Below, piece by piece: positions 46,769 to 55,831 of a DNA stretch of 64,000 nt (positions are counted from its first letter, which is position 1; each line of letters starts with the position of its first letter). Under the pieces are notes generated by a model that had not been told where the DNA came from, did no database searches, and saw only the letters and a list, made by a program, of their open reading frames with translations. The translations under genes were made by a program, and so were the position numbers. The DNA is from an uncultured Roseobacter sp. (lineage in GTDB: Bacteria > Pseudomonadota > Alphaproteobacteria > Rhodobacterales > Rhodobacteraceae), in assembly GCA_947488305.1 (NCBI GenBank), contig CANKZM010000004.1:563501-627500 (forward strand), given 5' to 3'.

Positions 46769-47242
46769 TCACGTCTCGTCCCGCTGCAAAATTGGCGCGG
46801 TTGGAAGAGGGTTGGGCATGACATATTCAGGTTCGGCTGCCTTTTCGGCCTCGGCTTTCGCGTCAGCAGCGCGGTCTGCTGCGCGTTCAGCGAGGCGTGC
46901 CTCTTCCGCCGCTTTTGCGTCGATCTGCTGGCGGGCCTGACGTTCAAGGAATTTTGCCGCGGGGTCGCCAGTTGATTGTGCCTCAACAACTGATTCCGGG
47001 GTTGCGCGCTGGACTTGCATGTCCTGACGCCCTCGTTTCAGCAGCTCGGCCAGTTGAGCGCCACCCGTGCCGGTTCCATTTCCAGCGCCCTGACCCGAAT
47101 GGTCAGAAGCCAGACCGGTATCGGCTGGTGCATCAGAAGGTTTTATTGGTGCGGCAACATGTATTGCCGCAGCGCCCGCGTCGGCGGTCATTGTACTGGC
47201 GGGTTGCGGCGCATAGGGATTGATTAGTGAAACCGCTGTCAT
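46769..47242 (-). CDS. Hypothetical protein with Ala/Glu/Lys-rich helical tail
   Basis: A 157-residue protein I do not recognise. The first 70 residues are low in structure and rich in Ala, Pro, Gly and Thr (AVSLINPYAPQPAST at the start). Residues about 95-140 (FLERQARQQIDAKAAEEA and following) form a strongly charged Ala-rich helix, likely coiled coil. The tail is YVMPNPLPTAPILQRDET. There is no signal peptide or membrane segment. Codon use is like the neighbours, supporting a real gene. The divergent gap to the next gene holds several TTAA(C) elements. Confidence 0.6.
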   Translation of the reverse strand: MTAVSLINPYAPQPASTMTADAGAAAIHVAAPIKPSDAPADTGLASDHSGQGAGNGTGTGGAQLAELLKRGRQDMQVQRATPESVVEAQSTGDPAAKFLERQARQQIDAKAAEEARLAERAADRAADAKAEAEKAAEPEYVMPNPLPTAPILQRDET

Positions 47243-47459
47243 GTCTCGCTCCTATCGATAAGACAAATGAAGCGCCCGTCACCCATTAAGCATTAAAACT
47301 ATGTGAACATGAACGAGAGGTTAACGGGCCGGTTCAATTCAGGTTTTGGTGAATCCTGCGTTAACCGTGATTAGGACAATATGCTTTTTATCGATTTCTT
47401 CTGGACTTTGGCGGCTGCGACCCCATTTGGGAGTCACGTTAAAGGGAGAGTGTGATATC
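47243..47459. promoter_or_regulatory. Divergent regulatory gap with TTAA/TTAACC elements
   Basis: Elements seen: TTAA-GCA-TTAA (47286-47296), TTAAC (47321-47325), and TTAACC-GTGA-TTAGG (47361-47375). TTAACC-type half-sites are the binding signature of the alphaproteobacterial regulator CtrA (TTAA-N7-TTAA), but spacing here is six, not seven. The gap serves the helical-tail gene on one side and the small membrane protein on the other. Confidence 0.35.
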
Positions 47460-47723
47460 ATGAGCAATATGGAAAGCCTTGAGGTTCAGTTGAACGAAAA
47501 AGAACGTCAGGAAAAAACCTTTCAAGCGGCTGTTTCGCGGATCAAAGCGGAAAAGCGGTTGCAGGAAGCCAATGGGTACGCCGTGATGTCAGCTGCGTTT
47601 GGATACGGCAAAGGTGCATTGGGCGACGGCAAACTCGCCAAGTTTTCCCATGGTGCCAAACTGTTCTGCATCGGCTTTGCCTTTCTGGTGCCCAGTCTGC
47701 TGATGTGGCGCGTCATCCTTTAA
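47460..47723 (+). CDS. Small hypothetical tail-anchored membrane protein
   Basis: An 87-residue protein with a charged, helical N-terminal half (LNEKERQEKTFQAAVSRIKAEK is the charged stretch; key residues Glu, Lys and Arg around 10-32) and one C-terminal hydrophobic segment (LFCIGFAFLVPSLLMW, about 68-83). The ATG at 47460 follows AAAGGGAGAG. No family comes to mind. It is followed by a very strong intrinsic terminator, so it is a monocistronic transcript. Topology suggests insertion by the C-terminus with the helix in the cytoplasm. Confidence 0.65.
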   Translation: MSNMESLEVQLNEKERQEKTFQAAVSRIKAEKRLQEANGYAVMSAAFGYGKGALGDGKLAKFSHGAKLFCIGFAFLVPSLLMWRVIL

Positions 47724-47749
47724 GCCTATATTTTCAGTCCCTTACACGG

Positions 47750-47777
47750 AAGTCCGGTGCGCTTTGCCGGACTTTTT
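47750..47777 (+). terminator. Rho-independent terminator of the small membrane protein gene
   Basis: AAGTCCGG (47750-47757) pairs perfectly with CCGGACTT (47767-47774) around a nine-base loop and runs into TTTTT. It lies 27 bases after the stop codon. Confidence 0.9.
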
Positions 47778-47784
47778 GCTGTTC

Positions 47785-48047
47785 TTGACAACGGATCTTT
47801 GGGTGCCATTAGCGACTCTTCGTGGCAACCCCGCGCCCGGAGAGACGGCCTGGGATGTTTTTGCGGCTTCTGTAATCTACATCACAGACGGAGACTTCGC
47901 GTCATGGTTGGATGGGGACGAACACTTTGTCCCTCACGCCGTGTCAGGTCGGCGCAGACGGCGACATGTTCATTCGGCGGACGCGTGGCTCTCTTCCTCC
48001 AACGCGTCTCTTCTACTTCACGGGTCGGCGTTGCCGGCCCGTTTTTT
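47785..48047 (+). ncRNA. Candidate small-RNA locus ending in an anti-SD-loop hairpin and terminator
   Basis: The stretch between two strong terminators has a TTGACA (47785-47790) with a poor -10 (ATTAGC, 47808-47813). It contains a series of stems: GGGT-GCCA with TGGC-A-ACCC (47801-47829), GGGAC with GTCCC near 47915-47933, GCCGT with ACGGC near 47938-47962, and GACGCGT (47980-47986) with ACGCGTC (48002-48008). The last loop includes CTTCCTCC, complementary to a Shine-Dalgarno. An intrinsic terminator follows. Open frames across it lack family features and are cut by that terminator. Confidence 0.5.
48020..48047 (+). terminator. Strong Rho-independent terminator of the candidate small RNA
   Basis: ACGGG-T-CGGC (48020-48029) pairs with GCCG-G-CCCGT (48033-48042) around GTT, with a T-run to 48047. 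No protein gene ends nearby on this strand, so it must end a non-coding transcript. Confidence 0.88.
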
Positions 48048-48087
48048 CAAGGTTGGCACAAGGGTGATGAATGTGACCCTGACCGGT

Positions 48088-48116
48088 TTGGGGCAGCGAC
48101 ACATTTAAGGTATAAT
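48088..48116 (+). promoter_or_regulatory. Promoter with perfect TATAAT for the 105-residue membrane protein
   Basis: TATAAT at 48111-48116, with TTGGGG (48088-48093) 17 bases upstream. The predicted start near 48123 would leave a leader of about 70 bases before the ATG at 48193. A tiny 19-codon frame (48120-48179, ATG to TAG) begins at that point and ends 13 bases before the gene, so it could be a leaderless upstream ORF. Confidence 0.5.
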
Positions 48117-48192
48117 CTTATGATCGCAGGCAAAGACCATGCCCTGAGCGCAGAAACTGCACTGCGCCCTTCTGACTAGAGGAGCAACGGGA

Positions 48193-48510
48193 ATGACAAT
48201 AGCTGGTATCGTTCCATGTCTGGCCGTTCTGACGGCTGTAGCGGCGCTCTGGTTCCCGCGGTCCAAGGTGATGCTCATTTTGGCGATGGGGGCCAACGCT
48301 GTGTTGCTTTGGGTCGCGTTCCAATGGGGCTGGCCCGGCCTTGTTGCGCTAGGCGTCGCCCTGATCGTTTTAACGGTGTGGCGCTTTAGGAAGGCCCCGA
48401 CCAGCCGAAAACCCACCCGCTCAATGTCCGAGATGGACCACGAGGTGCACGAGAACATTCGTAAAATCAGCGCAGAGTCCCGCTATAGCTCAGCCGGTAT
48501 CGAATTCTGA
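48193..48510 (+). CDS. Small hypothetical inner-membrane protein
   Basis: A 105-residue protein with two to three hydrophobic helices in the first 65 residues (IAGIVPCLAVLTAVAALWF, VMLILAMGANAVLLWVAF and GLVALGVALIVLTVW). A basic, then acidic, soluble tail follows (RFRKAPTSRKPTRS and onward to GIEF). AGAGGAG precedes the ATG. No known family is recognised. It converges on cutA with three bases between stop codons. Confidence 0.7.
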   Translation: MTIAGIVPCLAVLTAVAALWFPRSKVMLILAMGANAVLLWVAFQWGWPGLVALGVALIVLTVWRFRKAPTSRKPTRSMSEMDHEVHENIRKISAESRYSSAGIEF

Positions 48511-48513
48511 GCG

Positions 48514-48831
48514 TTAAGGTGTGCGGGTCACGTCATGTACCCATTGGAGGTAGTCGGCATTGGCCGTGATCTCCATACGGATGATCGGCGGCACTTCATA
48601 AGGGTGCAGCGCGCGCACGGCGTCTTCGACCTGCTGCGCGAGGTCTGCTTGTGTCTTGAGCAACAACGGGTGTTCCTCCTTCCGCTGGATCGCGCCGTTC
48701 CAGACATAGGCGCTCTGGATCGGCGCATAGCGGTTGGAGCAGGCGATGAGTTTCTGATCCAACAGAGCGTCAGATATCTGTTGAGCCACAGCGATGGAGG
48801 GGCAGTTCACGAGGATGTCGATGATTTGCAT
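48514..48831 (-). CDS. cutA: Divalent-cation tolerance protein CutA
   Basis: A 105-residue trimeric CutA1 protein linked to copper and divalent-metal tolerance; its molecular role is not settled in the family. Hallmarks are the N-terminal ferredoxin-like strand, LIACSNRYAPIQSAYVWNG, HPLLLKT and HPYEVPPIIRME. It is monocistronic on the minus strand. Upstream it faces the hairpin-dense stretch behind the DUF3800 gene. Confidence 0.95.
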   Translation of the reverse strand: MQIIDILVNCPSIAVAQQISDALLDQKLIACSNRYAPIQSAYVWNGAIQRKEEHPLLLKTQADLAQQVEDAVRALHPYEVPPIIRMEITANADYLQWVHDVTRTP

Positions 48832-49248
48832 GACGGAATGATCTGTGATGGAGCGCGTTTGATCAATGTTAGAGTTGCTTACAGCTGAAATGCGACATGT
48901 TTTCGCCGTCCCTCAACGCGAACGATTGCGTAGCAATCGCGGGGCCGGAAGTGCATTGCCTGGCAATGCATGAGAGGCGCCCCGTCACGCCGGGGATGTG
49001 CCGCCAAATGTTGGCTCACCTCTGGTGCGACGGTGAGGGCGACTGCCCCGGCGCTGTCGCCTTCTCCGGCCTCAATCGCTCTACTAGAGCGATTGCAAGA
49101 CGGCCTCCGACCCGAGGTCTCGTTTCGTTAATTGAATATTTTTACTGAGTATGTATATATGAGTTGCGGGCAAGCGCTGGGATAAGTCCGAGTTGCCATC
49201 CGGCGGCAGCGTCTTTAACGGCGTGATACAGGATCCAGGGGCCCGCGC
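48832..49248. repeat. Hairpin-dense intergenic stretch between cutA and DUF3800
   Basis: At least six stems lie between 48923 and 49095. CGATTGC-GTA-GCAATCG (48923-48939) and TGCATTGC-CTG-GCAATGCA (48952-48970) share an ATTGC-NNN-GCAAT core. CCCCG/CGGGG (48980-48995), CTCACC/GGTGAG (49015-49037), GGCGAC/GTCGCC (49038-49061) and CAATCGCTC-TACTA-GAGCGATTG (49073-49095) follow. GCAATCGC (48933-48940) can also pair with GCGATTGC (49089-49096), bracketing the whole. An 83-codon frame runs through it, without motifs. From about 49120 the sequence turns AT-rich up to the DUF3800 stop. Confidence 0.55.
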
Positions 49249-50055
49249 CTACTCCAACTTTTGAACTAATGAACGGACGGCAGGTTTTGAGAGCGATTGG
49301 GATGGAACAATGGTAAGCCCATGCCCCCAAATTTGCCCATTTTTCTTCAGATACCGATTTTTGAAAAATTCGGCGTATCTCGCCTCGGTGTCTCCGTACA
49401 CATTCGGCTCCAAGGCACAGTATGTCGCACTGGTTACAACGTCAGCCAATTGAAGACCTGCTCGTTTGCTATGATCTTCAACCTTGACATCTTCTGGATT
49501 GAGAACACTCCAGTCAACTGACCTGACAGGCTGGAAAACTTCTTTCCCATCTCGCATCAAAAACAAGTAGTCACGCATAACTTGGTAGTCCGTTCCCGCC
49601 CTTTTCGAGAACGTTACATTGAGCTTGCACCGGTTTCCGTTAGCTGCGCTTCGTATTGCACATGCCTCTGTTACGCGCTCAAGCAAAAAACGCACCAAGT
49701 AGTTGTAAAGGTGTCCCTTTTGCTTGTAAGCGGAAAATGTCTTTAGTGGCAGATCATGAATCGTAATTTTGTCGGAACAAACAACACAAGCGCCGAACCT
49801 TTGTTCTGAAAGCATTCTGCACGTCGCCACCTTTTGCTCATGCTTGATCTTCTGGAAGTGCAAATCACGCCTTCTTTTGTGCGGAAACGTACTCATGATC
49901 TGGTCGCGCCATTGGGGGAGCAGTCGATCATTCGCCTGCGAAACGACTATGCCCCCAATCATAAGCCAGTTGGATTGCGCGCTGGTCGGGTTCGAAATCA
50001 GTTTTCCGAAGCCTTCGTCTCCTGCCTCATCGATGTAGAGAAAATACTCGTCCAA
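49249..50055 (-). CDS. DUF3800 domain protein (RNase H-like fold, accessory)
   Basis: A 268-residue protein with the DUF3800 start YFLYIDEAGDEGFG (acidic residues at 8-12), the NWLMIGGIVV strand and the C-terminal SKRAGLQLADVVTSATYCAL motif. DUF3800 proteins are mobile, often near defence and phage genes, and are predicted to be RNase H-like nucleases; activity is not proven. It starts with TTG at 50055, seven bases after the ettA stop, with no visible Shine-Dalgarno. It is clearly more AT-rich than ettA and looks acquired. Translation may depend on read-on from ettA. Confidence 0.85.
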   Translation of the reverse strand: MDEYFLYIDEAGDEGFGKLISNPTSAQSNWLMIGGIVVSQANDRLLPQWRDQIMSTFPHKRRRDLHFQKIKHEQKVATCRMLSEQRFGACVVCSDKITIHDLPLKTFSAYKQKGHLYNYLVRFLLERVTEACAIRSAANGNRCKLNVTFSKRAGTDYQVMRDYLFLMRDGKEVFQPVRSVDWSVLNPEDVKVEDHSKRAGLQLADVVTSATYCALEPNVYGDTEARYAEFFKNRYLKKNGQIWGHGLTIVPSQSLSKPAVRSLVQKLE

Positions 50056-50062
50056 GATTTGT

Positions 50063-51712
<1,650 letters not shown>

Positions 51713-51872
51713 TCTGGTGCTCCTGTCGAGAGATTCTGGGTCAGAGCATGTGATAACCCTGCTGCGCATTGGGGGCAATCGGTCACGCGTCGAAAGCCAA
51801 TTTGCGGAAATTTGACCAGCGCCGGTGTAATTGAGTTAACCTGATCCGGGAAACAAGAATTCGGGGTGTGGA

Positions 51873-52448
51873 ATGACCTATCAGGAAATGTTGAATTCGG
51901 TATTGATCCTGTCCGAAAGTGAACGCCGCAAGTTGATCCGCGCCCATTGGCGGGACGCGTTCTCTGACGGATTTATTGCGTATGTTCAAAGCCAGATTGA
52001 TGCCGCTGAAGCTTACATCAGTGGCGAAAAGCGGGGGCTGAGCGCGTGGCTGCCGGATGCGGTCGAAGCGGTATTTGTTGAAGGGAACAAGATTTACCTG
52101 GGCCAGCTTGTAACGGTTTGGGAAAGCATGAAGGAAGTATATGCGCAGCTGTCAGCGGCAAGCGCTGAAGAGGGGCAGCCCACGGGTATGGCGGCGAAAA
52201 CATCTGGTCATGTGATGCCCAGAGGGCAGGTGATTGCTGCTGCCCCAGACTGTGCACGATGTGGCGCACCCAACCCATCAGGCGGGCTATGTGGTGGCTG
52301 TGCCTCTCATGATGCGTTCATTGAAAACGATCAATTGGACTATGAACGCAGCCTCAACGATCAGGATTTCTATCGCCAGCAGTATGATAACTTTCAGGCA
52401 GATATCTCTTACTTCGATGCGCAATCGGACTTTCAATACAACGGCTGA
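51873..52448 (+). CDS. Hypothetical protein with C-terminal zinc ribbon
   Basis: A 191-residue protein I cannot place. Residues 1-90 look helical and open TYQEMLNSVLILSESERRKL. An Ala/Glu/Gln linker follows, then a four-cysteine ribbon near residues 127-142 (CARC-x9-CGGC), and an acidic, Tyr-, Asp- and Gln-rich tail to the stop. There is no signal or membrane segment. It is divergent from ettA and followed by a weak terminator. The zinc ribbon suggests nucleic-acid or protein contacts, but nothing more specific is supported. Confidence 0.7.
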   Translation: MTYQEMLNSVLILSESERRKLIRAHWRDAFSDGFIAYVQSQIDAAEAYISGEKRGLSAWLPDAVEAVFVEGNKIYLGQLVTVWESMKEVYAQLSAASAEEGQPTGMAAKTSGHVMPRGQVIAAAPDCARCGAPNPSGGLCGGCASHDAFIENDQLDYERSLNDQDFYRQQYDNFQADISYFDAQSDFQYNG

Positions 52449-52500
52449 CGCGTGTCACCGTTCTGATCTTGCCTTGATGGCCTGCGGTTGCATGATTGAC

Positions 52501-52522
52501 AAAGGCGCCGGGTCGCCTTTCT
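52501..52522 (+). terminator. Weak intrinsic terminator before nadD
   Basis: AAAGGCG (52501-52507) pairs with CGCCTTT (52514-52520) around CCGGGT and is followed by CT. It lies about 50 bases after the zinc-ribbon gene. The U-run is short. Confidence 0.5.
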
Positions 52523-52553
52523 AAGGTCTGGCAGGCGGAACAGGGACGGGACA

Positions 52554-53165
52554 GTGCGACAGGGCTTTCCATATGCAAGATGTGGCGAGGTTATCGGTCT
52601 GTTGGGCGGGTCTTTTGACCCCGCGCACGCAGGTCACGTGCACATTACGCGCGAAGCTCTCAAGCGTTTTGATCTGGACCGTGTCTGGTGGCTTGTAACG
52701 CCCGGAAATCCGCTGAAGAAACAAGGTCCCGCGCCGCTTGATAGGCGTTTGCAGCACGCGGGTGAAATCATGCAGCACCCACGGGTTGAGGTGACAGGCA
52801 TAGAAGCTGACCTTGGCACGCGCTACACGGCCGAAACCATCGCAAAACTAAAGGCATGCTATCCGGGTGTGAAATTTGTCTGGCTTATGGGCGCGGACAA
52901 TCTTGCTCAGTTTCACAGGTGGCAACATTGGCGTCAAATTGCCAACACTGTGCCGTTGGGTATTCTGGCGCGTCCGGGAGACAGAATGAGAGCCCGAATG
53001 AGCCCGGCCGCCAAGTTTCTGGCGCAGAACAGGATATCCGGTAGGGCATCACATCTTCTGGGGCGCTCCCCTGCGCCCGCGTGGTGTTATGTGAATGTGC
53101 CCATGATTGATTTGTCGTCATCAGATATCCGATCACGGGGTGTTTGGCAGGATCACGCTAAGTAA
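52554..53165 (+). CDS. nadD: Nicotinate-nucleotide adenylyltransferase
   Basis: NadD adenylylates nicotinate mononucleotide, giving the dinucleotide that NadE amidates. The 203-residue protein has the adenylyltransferase motif [17 protein letters not shown] (residues 15-31) and the C-terminal ISSTxxR-type element as [13 protein letters not shown] at 52554 is the likely start; the frame begins with [15 protein letters not shown], a short extension common in this group. It is followed 70 bases later by dacB. Confidence 0.95.
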   Translation: MRQGFPYARCGEVIGLLGGSFDPAHAGHVHITREALKRFDLDRVWWLVTPGNPLKKQGPAPLDRRLQHAGEIMQHPRVEVTGIEADLGTRYTAETIAKLKACYPGVKFVWLMGADNLAQFHRWQHWRQIANTVPLGILARPGDRMRARMSPAAKFLAQNRISGRASHLLGRSPAPAWCYVNVPMIDLSSSDIRSRGVWQDHAK

Positions 53166-53235
53166 ACTGAATTTGCACGAATATCTTCTACATCTGGCGT
53201 TGTTTCCTGAGACCAGCTGAGGCTACAGTCCGCCC

Positions 53236-54738
53236 ATGCGTGCTTCGCAAAACACCAAACTAACGCGTCGATTTTTGTTACAGGCGTTGCTGTCCGGGCT
53301 GGCTTCACCAGCCTTGGCGAAGGCCCCGCTTGTGTCGGAGCGTCCTCCACGTGGCCGGGGACCGGTATTGCCACCGTCTGCGGGTGCTCTGGTCGAGAAA
53401 GCGGGCCTAAAGGGCGAGGTTTCCTTTGCCGTTGCCGACGCGCGGACCGGAGAGATTTTGGAATCGCTAAACCCGCAGGTGGGCATTGCTCCGGCGAGTG
53501 TGACCAAATCTATCACAGCGCTCTATGCTTTGGATGTTCTGGGTGCCGACCATCGCTTTGAAACGCAAGTGGTGGCAACCGGTGGGGTAAAGGATGGTGT
53601 CGTGCTGGGCGATCTTATCCTTGTTGGCGGCTGTGATCCCATGATGGACACACGTGCGCTTGCCGAATTGGCATCGCAGCTCAAAGAAGCTGGCATCCGT
53701 GAGGTTAAAGGCGGCTATCGGATTTTCGAAGGACCGATTGCGTCGGTTAGAACCATCGACCCTGATCAGCCAGATCACGTGGGGTACAGCCCGGCAGTTT
53801 CGGGCATGGCTCTGAATTTCAACCGGGTCCACTTTGAATGGAAGCGCGCAAGCGGGAAGTACAATGTTACTATGGATGCCCGGGCGGGACGCTATCGCCC
53901 CGAGGTTGATATTGCCCGGATGCAGGTGGTGCAGCGCCGGGCACCGATCTACACGTATGCGGATCAGGACGGCCGTGATCGCTGGACCGTGGCCAGCGGC
54001 GCTTTGGGAAATGGCGGCGCGCGCTGGTTGCCTGTAAGGCGTCCCGGTCTTTATGCGGGTGAAGTTTTTGCAACGCTCGCGCGTTCCCACGGAATTGTGC
54101 TTGGGCCCCCGAAACTCCGCTGGGATCGACCGCAGGGTCGCGTATTGGCACGTATCAAAAGTGATCCGCTCAGCGAGATTTTGCACGCCATGCTCAAGTA
54201 TTCCAACAACCTGATCGCAGAGATGGTCGGTCAGGCGGCGACCTACGAACGGGTCGGGAAGGTCAACGGACTTGCGGCCTCAGCCGCAGAAATGAACAAA
54301 TGGGCGCAGGAAGAACTTGGCATGCAATCTCCGGCCTTTGTGGATCATTCGGGGCTTGGTGGGGCGAGCCGGGTCAGCGCCGAGGATATGGTGCGTGGAC
54401 TGGGTGCGCTGGGGCATGCGTCCTTGCTGCGCCCCCTTTTGAAACCCGTTAAATTGCTGGATGCGCAAGGGCGGACGATCAACGATCATCCAGTCCAGGC
54501 TGATGCCAAAACGGGCACCTTGAATTTCGTTTCAGGGTTGGCCGGGTATATCACGACGCCCGAACGCAGAGATCTGGTCTTTGCAGTTTTTGCAGCAGAT
54601 GAAGCAACCCGTGCGACCTTGGGTCGAAATGAACGCGAACGCCCGCCGGGTGGTCGTAGCTATTCAGCAAGGGCGAGACGGTTACAGCGTCAGCTCATCA
54701 TGCGATGGGGCGCGGCTTTCTCGCAGATGGAAGGATAG
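53236..54738 (+). CDS. dacB: D-alanyl-D-alanine carboxypeptidase/endopeptidase (PBP4, S13 family)
   Basis: A 500-residue periplasmic peptidase that trims or cleaves peptidoglycan cross-bridges. The N-terminus has a twin-arginine-like signal (LTRRFLLQALLSG) with cleavage near residue 29. Active-site motifs are SVTK at 88-91, SNN in KYSNNLIAEMV and KTGT in DAKTGTLNFVSG. Between the first and second motifs lies the large S13 insertion. The C-terminal 30 residues are Arg-rich. It converges on the GNAT gene with two bases between. Confidence 0.94.
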   Translation: MRASQNTKLTRRFLLQALLSGLASPALAKAPLVSERPPRGRGPVLPPSAGALVEKAGLKGEVSFAVADARTGEILESLNPQVGIAPASVTKSITALYALDVLGADHRFETQVVATGGVKDGVVLGDLILVGGCDPMMDTRALAELASQLKEAGIREVKGGYRIFEGPIASVRTIDPDQPDHVGYSPAVSGMALNFNRVHFEWKRASGKYNVTMDARAGRYRPEVDIARMQVVQRRAPIYTYADQDGRDRWTVASGALGNGGARWLPVRRPGLYAGEVFATLARSHGIVLGPPKLRWDRPQGRVLARIKSDPLSEILHAMLKYSNNLIAEMVGQAATYERVGKVNGLAASAAEMNKWAQEELGMQSPAFVDHSGLGGASRVSAEDMVRGLGALGHASLLRPLLKPVKLLDAQGRTINDHPVQADAKTGTLNFVSGLAGYITTPERRDLVFAVFAADEATRATLGRNERERPPGGRSYSARARRLQRQLIMRWGAAFSQMEG

Positions 54739-54740
54739 CG

Positions 54741-55271
54741 CTAGGGCTTGGACGCGATGTCCTTTTTGTAAAAATACATGAACGGCGCGAGCTCGGCGAA
54801 GTAGCGAAGGGTCTTGCTTTGCGGAAACGAGGACACGCGCTCAAAACCCAAGTCTTCGTAAAGCGCGTGCATTTCAACACTCGCTTTCAGCGTGTCAGCG
54901 TAGATAGTTGACAAGCCCATGTCGCGTGCGATGTCGATACGGGATTGCACCAGCGCCCGACCCAGGCCGGTGTTACGGGCCTCAGGTTTGACGTAGAGAT
55001 ACTTCAGTTCCGCGATCCCGTTTGCAATTTTGCTCAGACCGCCACAGCCGATCAAATGACCTGCATCCGCACGCGCCAAAACAATGGCACCGTGCGGCGG
55101 CAGAAAGTTGTCGATTACCTCCCAGAAGGCATTGACCGGCGCATCGGGCGACATGTCCGGCCCCCCATCCTCACGCAAGCGGGTGGTTTGCAGAAAGTAA
55201 AACTCGTGCAGGATTTCATGCAACTCGTCGCGGTCCGTGACGCAGCGGAGGGATTCAATGGTATGCGTCAC
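54741..55271 (-). CDS. GNAT family N-acetyltransferase
   Basis: A 176-residue GNAT enzyme. The acetyl-CoA motif A reads VKPEARNTGLGRALVQS (about residues 93-109), followed by IDIARDMGLSTIYADTL and the C-terminal HALYEDLGFERVSSFP. The last residues (MYFYKKDIASKP) are typical of small-molecule acetyltransferases. The substrate is unknown. The TerB-like gene lies just upstream on the same strand, 21 bases away, suggesting co-transcription. Confidence 0.9.
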   Translation of the reverse strand: MTHTIESLRCVTDRDELHEILHEFYFLQTTRLREDGGPDMSPDAPVNAFWEVIDNFLPPHGAIVLARADAGHLIGCGGLSKIANGIAELKYLYVKPEARNTGLGRALVQSRIDIARDMGLSTIYADTLKASVEMHALYEDLGFERVSSFPQSKTLRYFAELAPFMYFYKKDIASKP

Positions 55272-55292
55272 GCTTGTTATCCTGTGTGGCCT

Positions 55293-55730
55293 TTAGCGCA
55301 GATGCCGCGCGCGCGCGCCGCGCTCGATGGCTGCAGCGTGCAAGCGGTCCAACGAAAGCTCATACCGGATCTCTTCCAAAAGGCGCAGTTCTTCCTCCCC
55401 CAATGTGCCATCGGCGGCGGCGACATCACAGGCCAACGCATATCCCGTTTCATAAAGCCGCTCTGGCAAGCCTTCCCGCAACAATCCGAAGAGTGCATCG
55501 AGGCCATCTTCTTGTTCAAGCAGATCGAAAACCACCTGTGTCACGACAGTAATGCGGTCGGCATCATAGTCTGAGAAAATCGGAAGCAATTGCACCGAAG
55601 CCTCAATTTTCACCAATTCTGCGGTGCGGATGTCTTCATCCGAGGCTGAAACGGCAATCATGAGGGCCACAAGGCAGTCTTGTGGCGAAAACGAATGGGT
55701 GGGGGATGGGGGCACGTTGGGTGCTTTCAA
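55293..55730 (-). CDS. TerB-like (tellurite-resistance/DjlA fold) protein
   Basis: A 145-residue helical protein with two repeats of the TerB metal-binding pattern: VALMIAVSASDEDIRTAEL (about 21-39) and ALACDVAAADGTLGEEELRL (about 98-117). Acidic side chains in each repeat probably bind a metal. TerB domains occur in stress and defence gene sets, but no other ter gene is near. It sits upstream of the GNAT gene and is divergent from lysS with about 100 bases between. Confidence 0.85.
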   Translation of the reverse strand: MKAPNVPPSPTHSFSPQDCLVALMIAVSASDEDIRTAELVKIEASVQLLPIFSDYDADRITVVTQVVFDLLEQEDGLDALFGLLREGLPERLYETGYALACDVAAADGTLGEEELRLLEEIRYELSLDRLHAAAIERGARARHLR

Positions 55731-55831
55731 CTAGGGGATACACCCGGCAGATTATTGACGCGACAGGGGCAAGGCAATAGGGACGGGGCGAACTCCGCGC
55801 ATAGGGCGCGAAGATTCTGATCTGGTGAGAT

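Noticed and set aside
47757-48179. Two overlapping frames (114 and 140 codons) as protein genes
   Set aside because: No family features, Arg-rich composition, and a strong intrinsic terminator sits inside both; a non-coding RNA explains the region better.
48897-49148. An 83-codon frame through the hairpin-dense stretch
   Set aside because: The codons are dictated by inverted repeats and no motif or ribosome site is visible.
49142-49330. A 62-codon minus-strand frame overlapping the end of DUF3800
   Set aside because: It begins inside DUF3800 in another frame, with no ribosome site. The part beyond the DUF3800 stop might be a relic of another gene, but I cannot name it.
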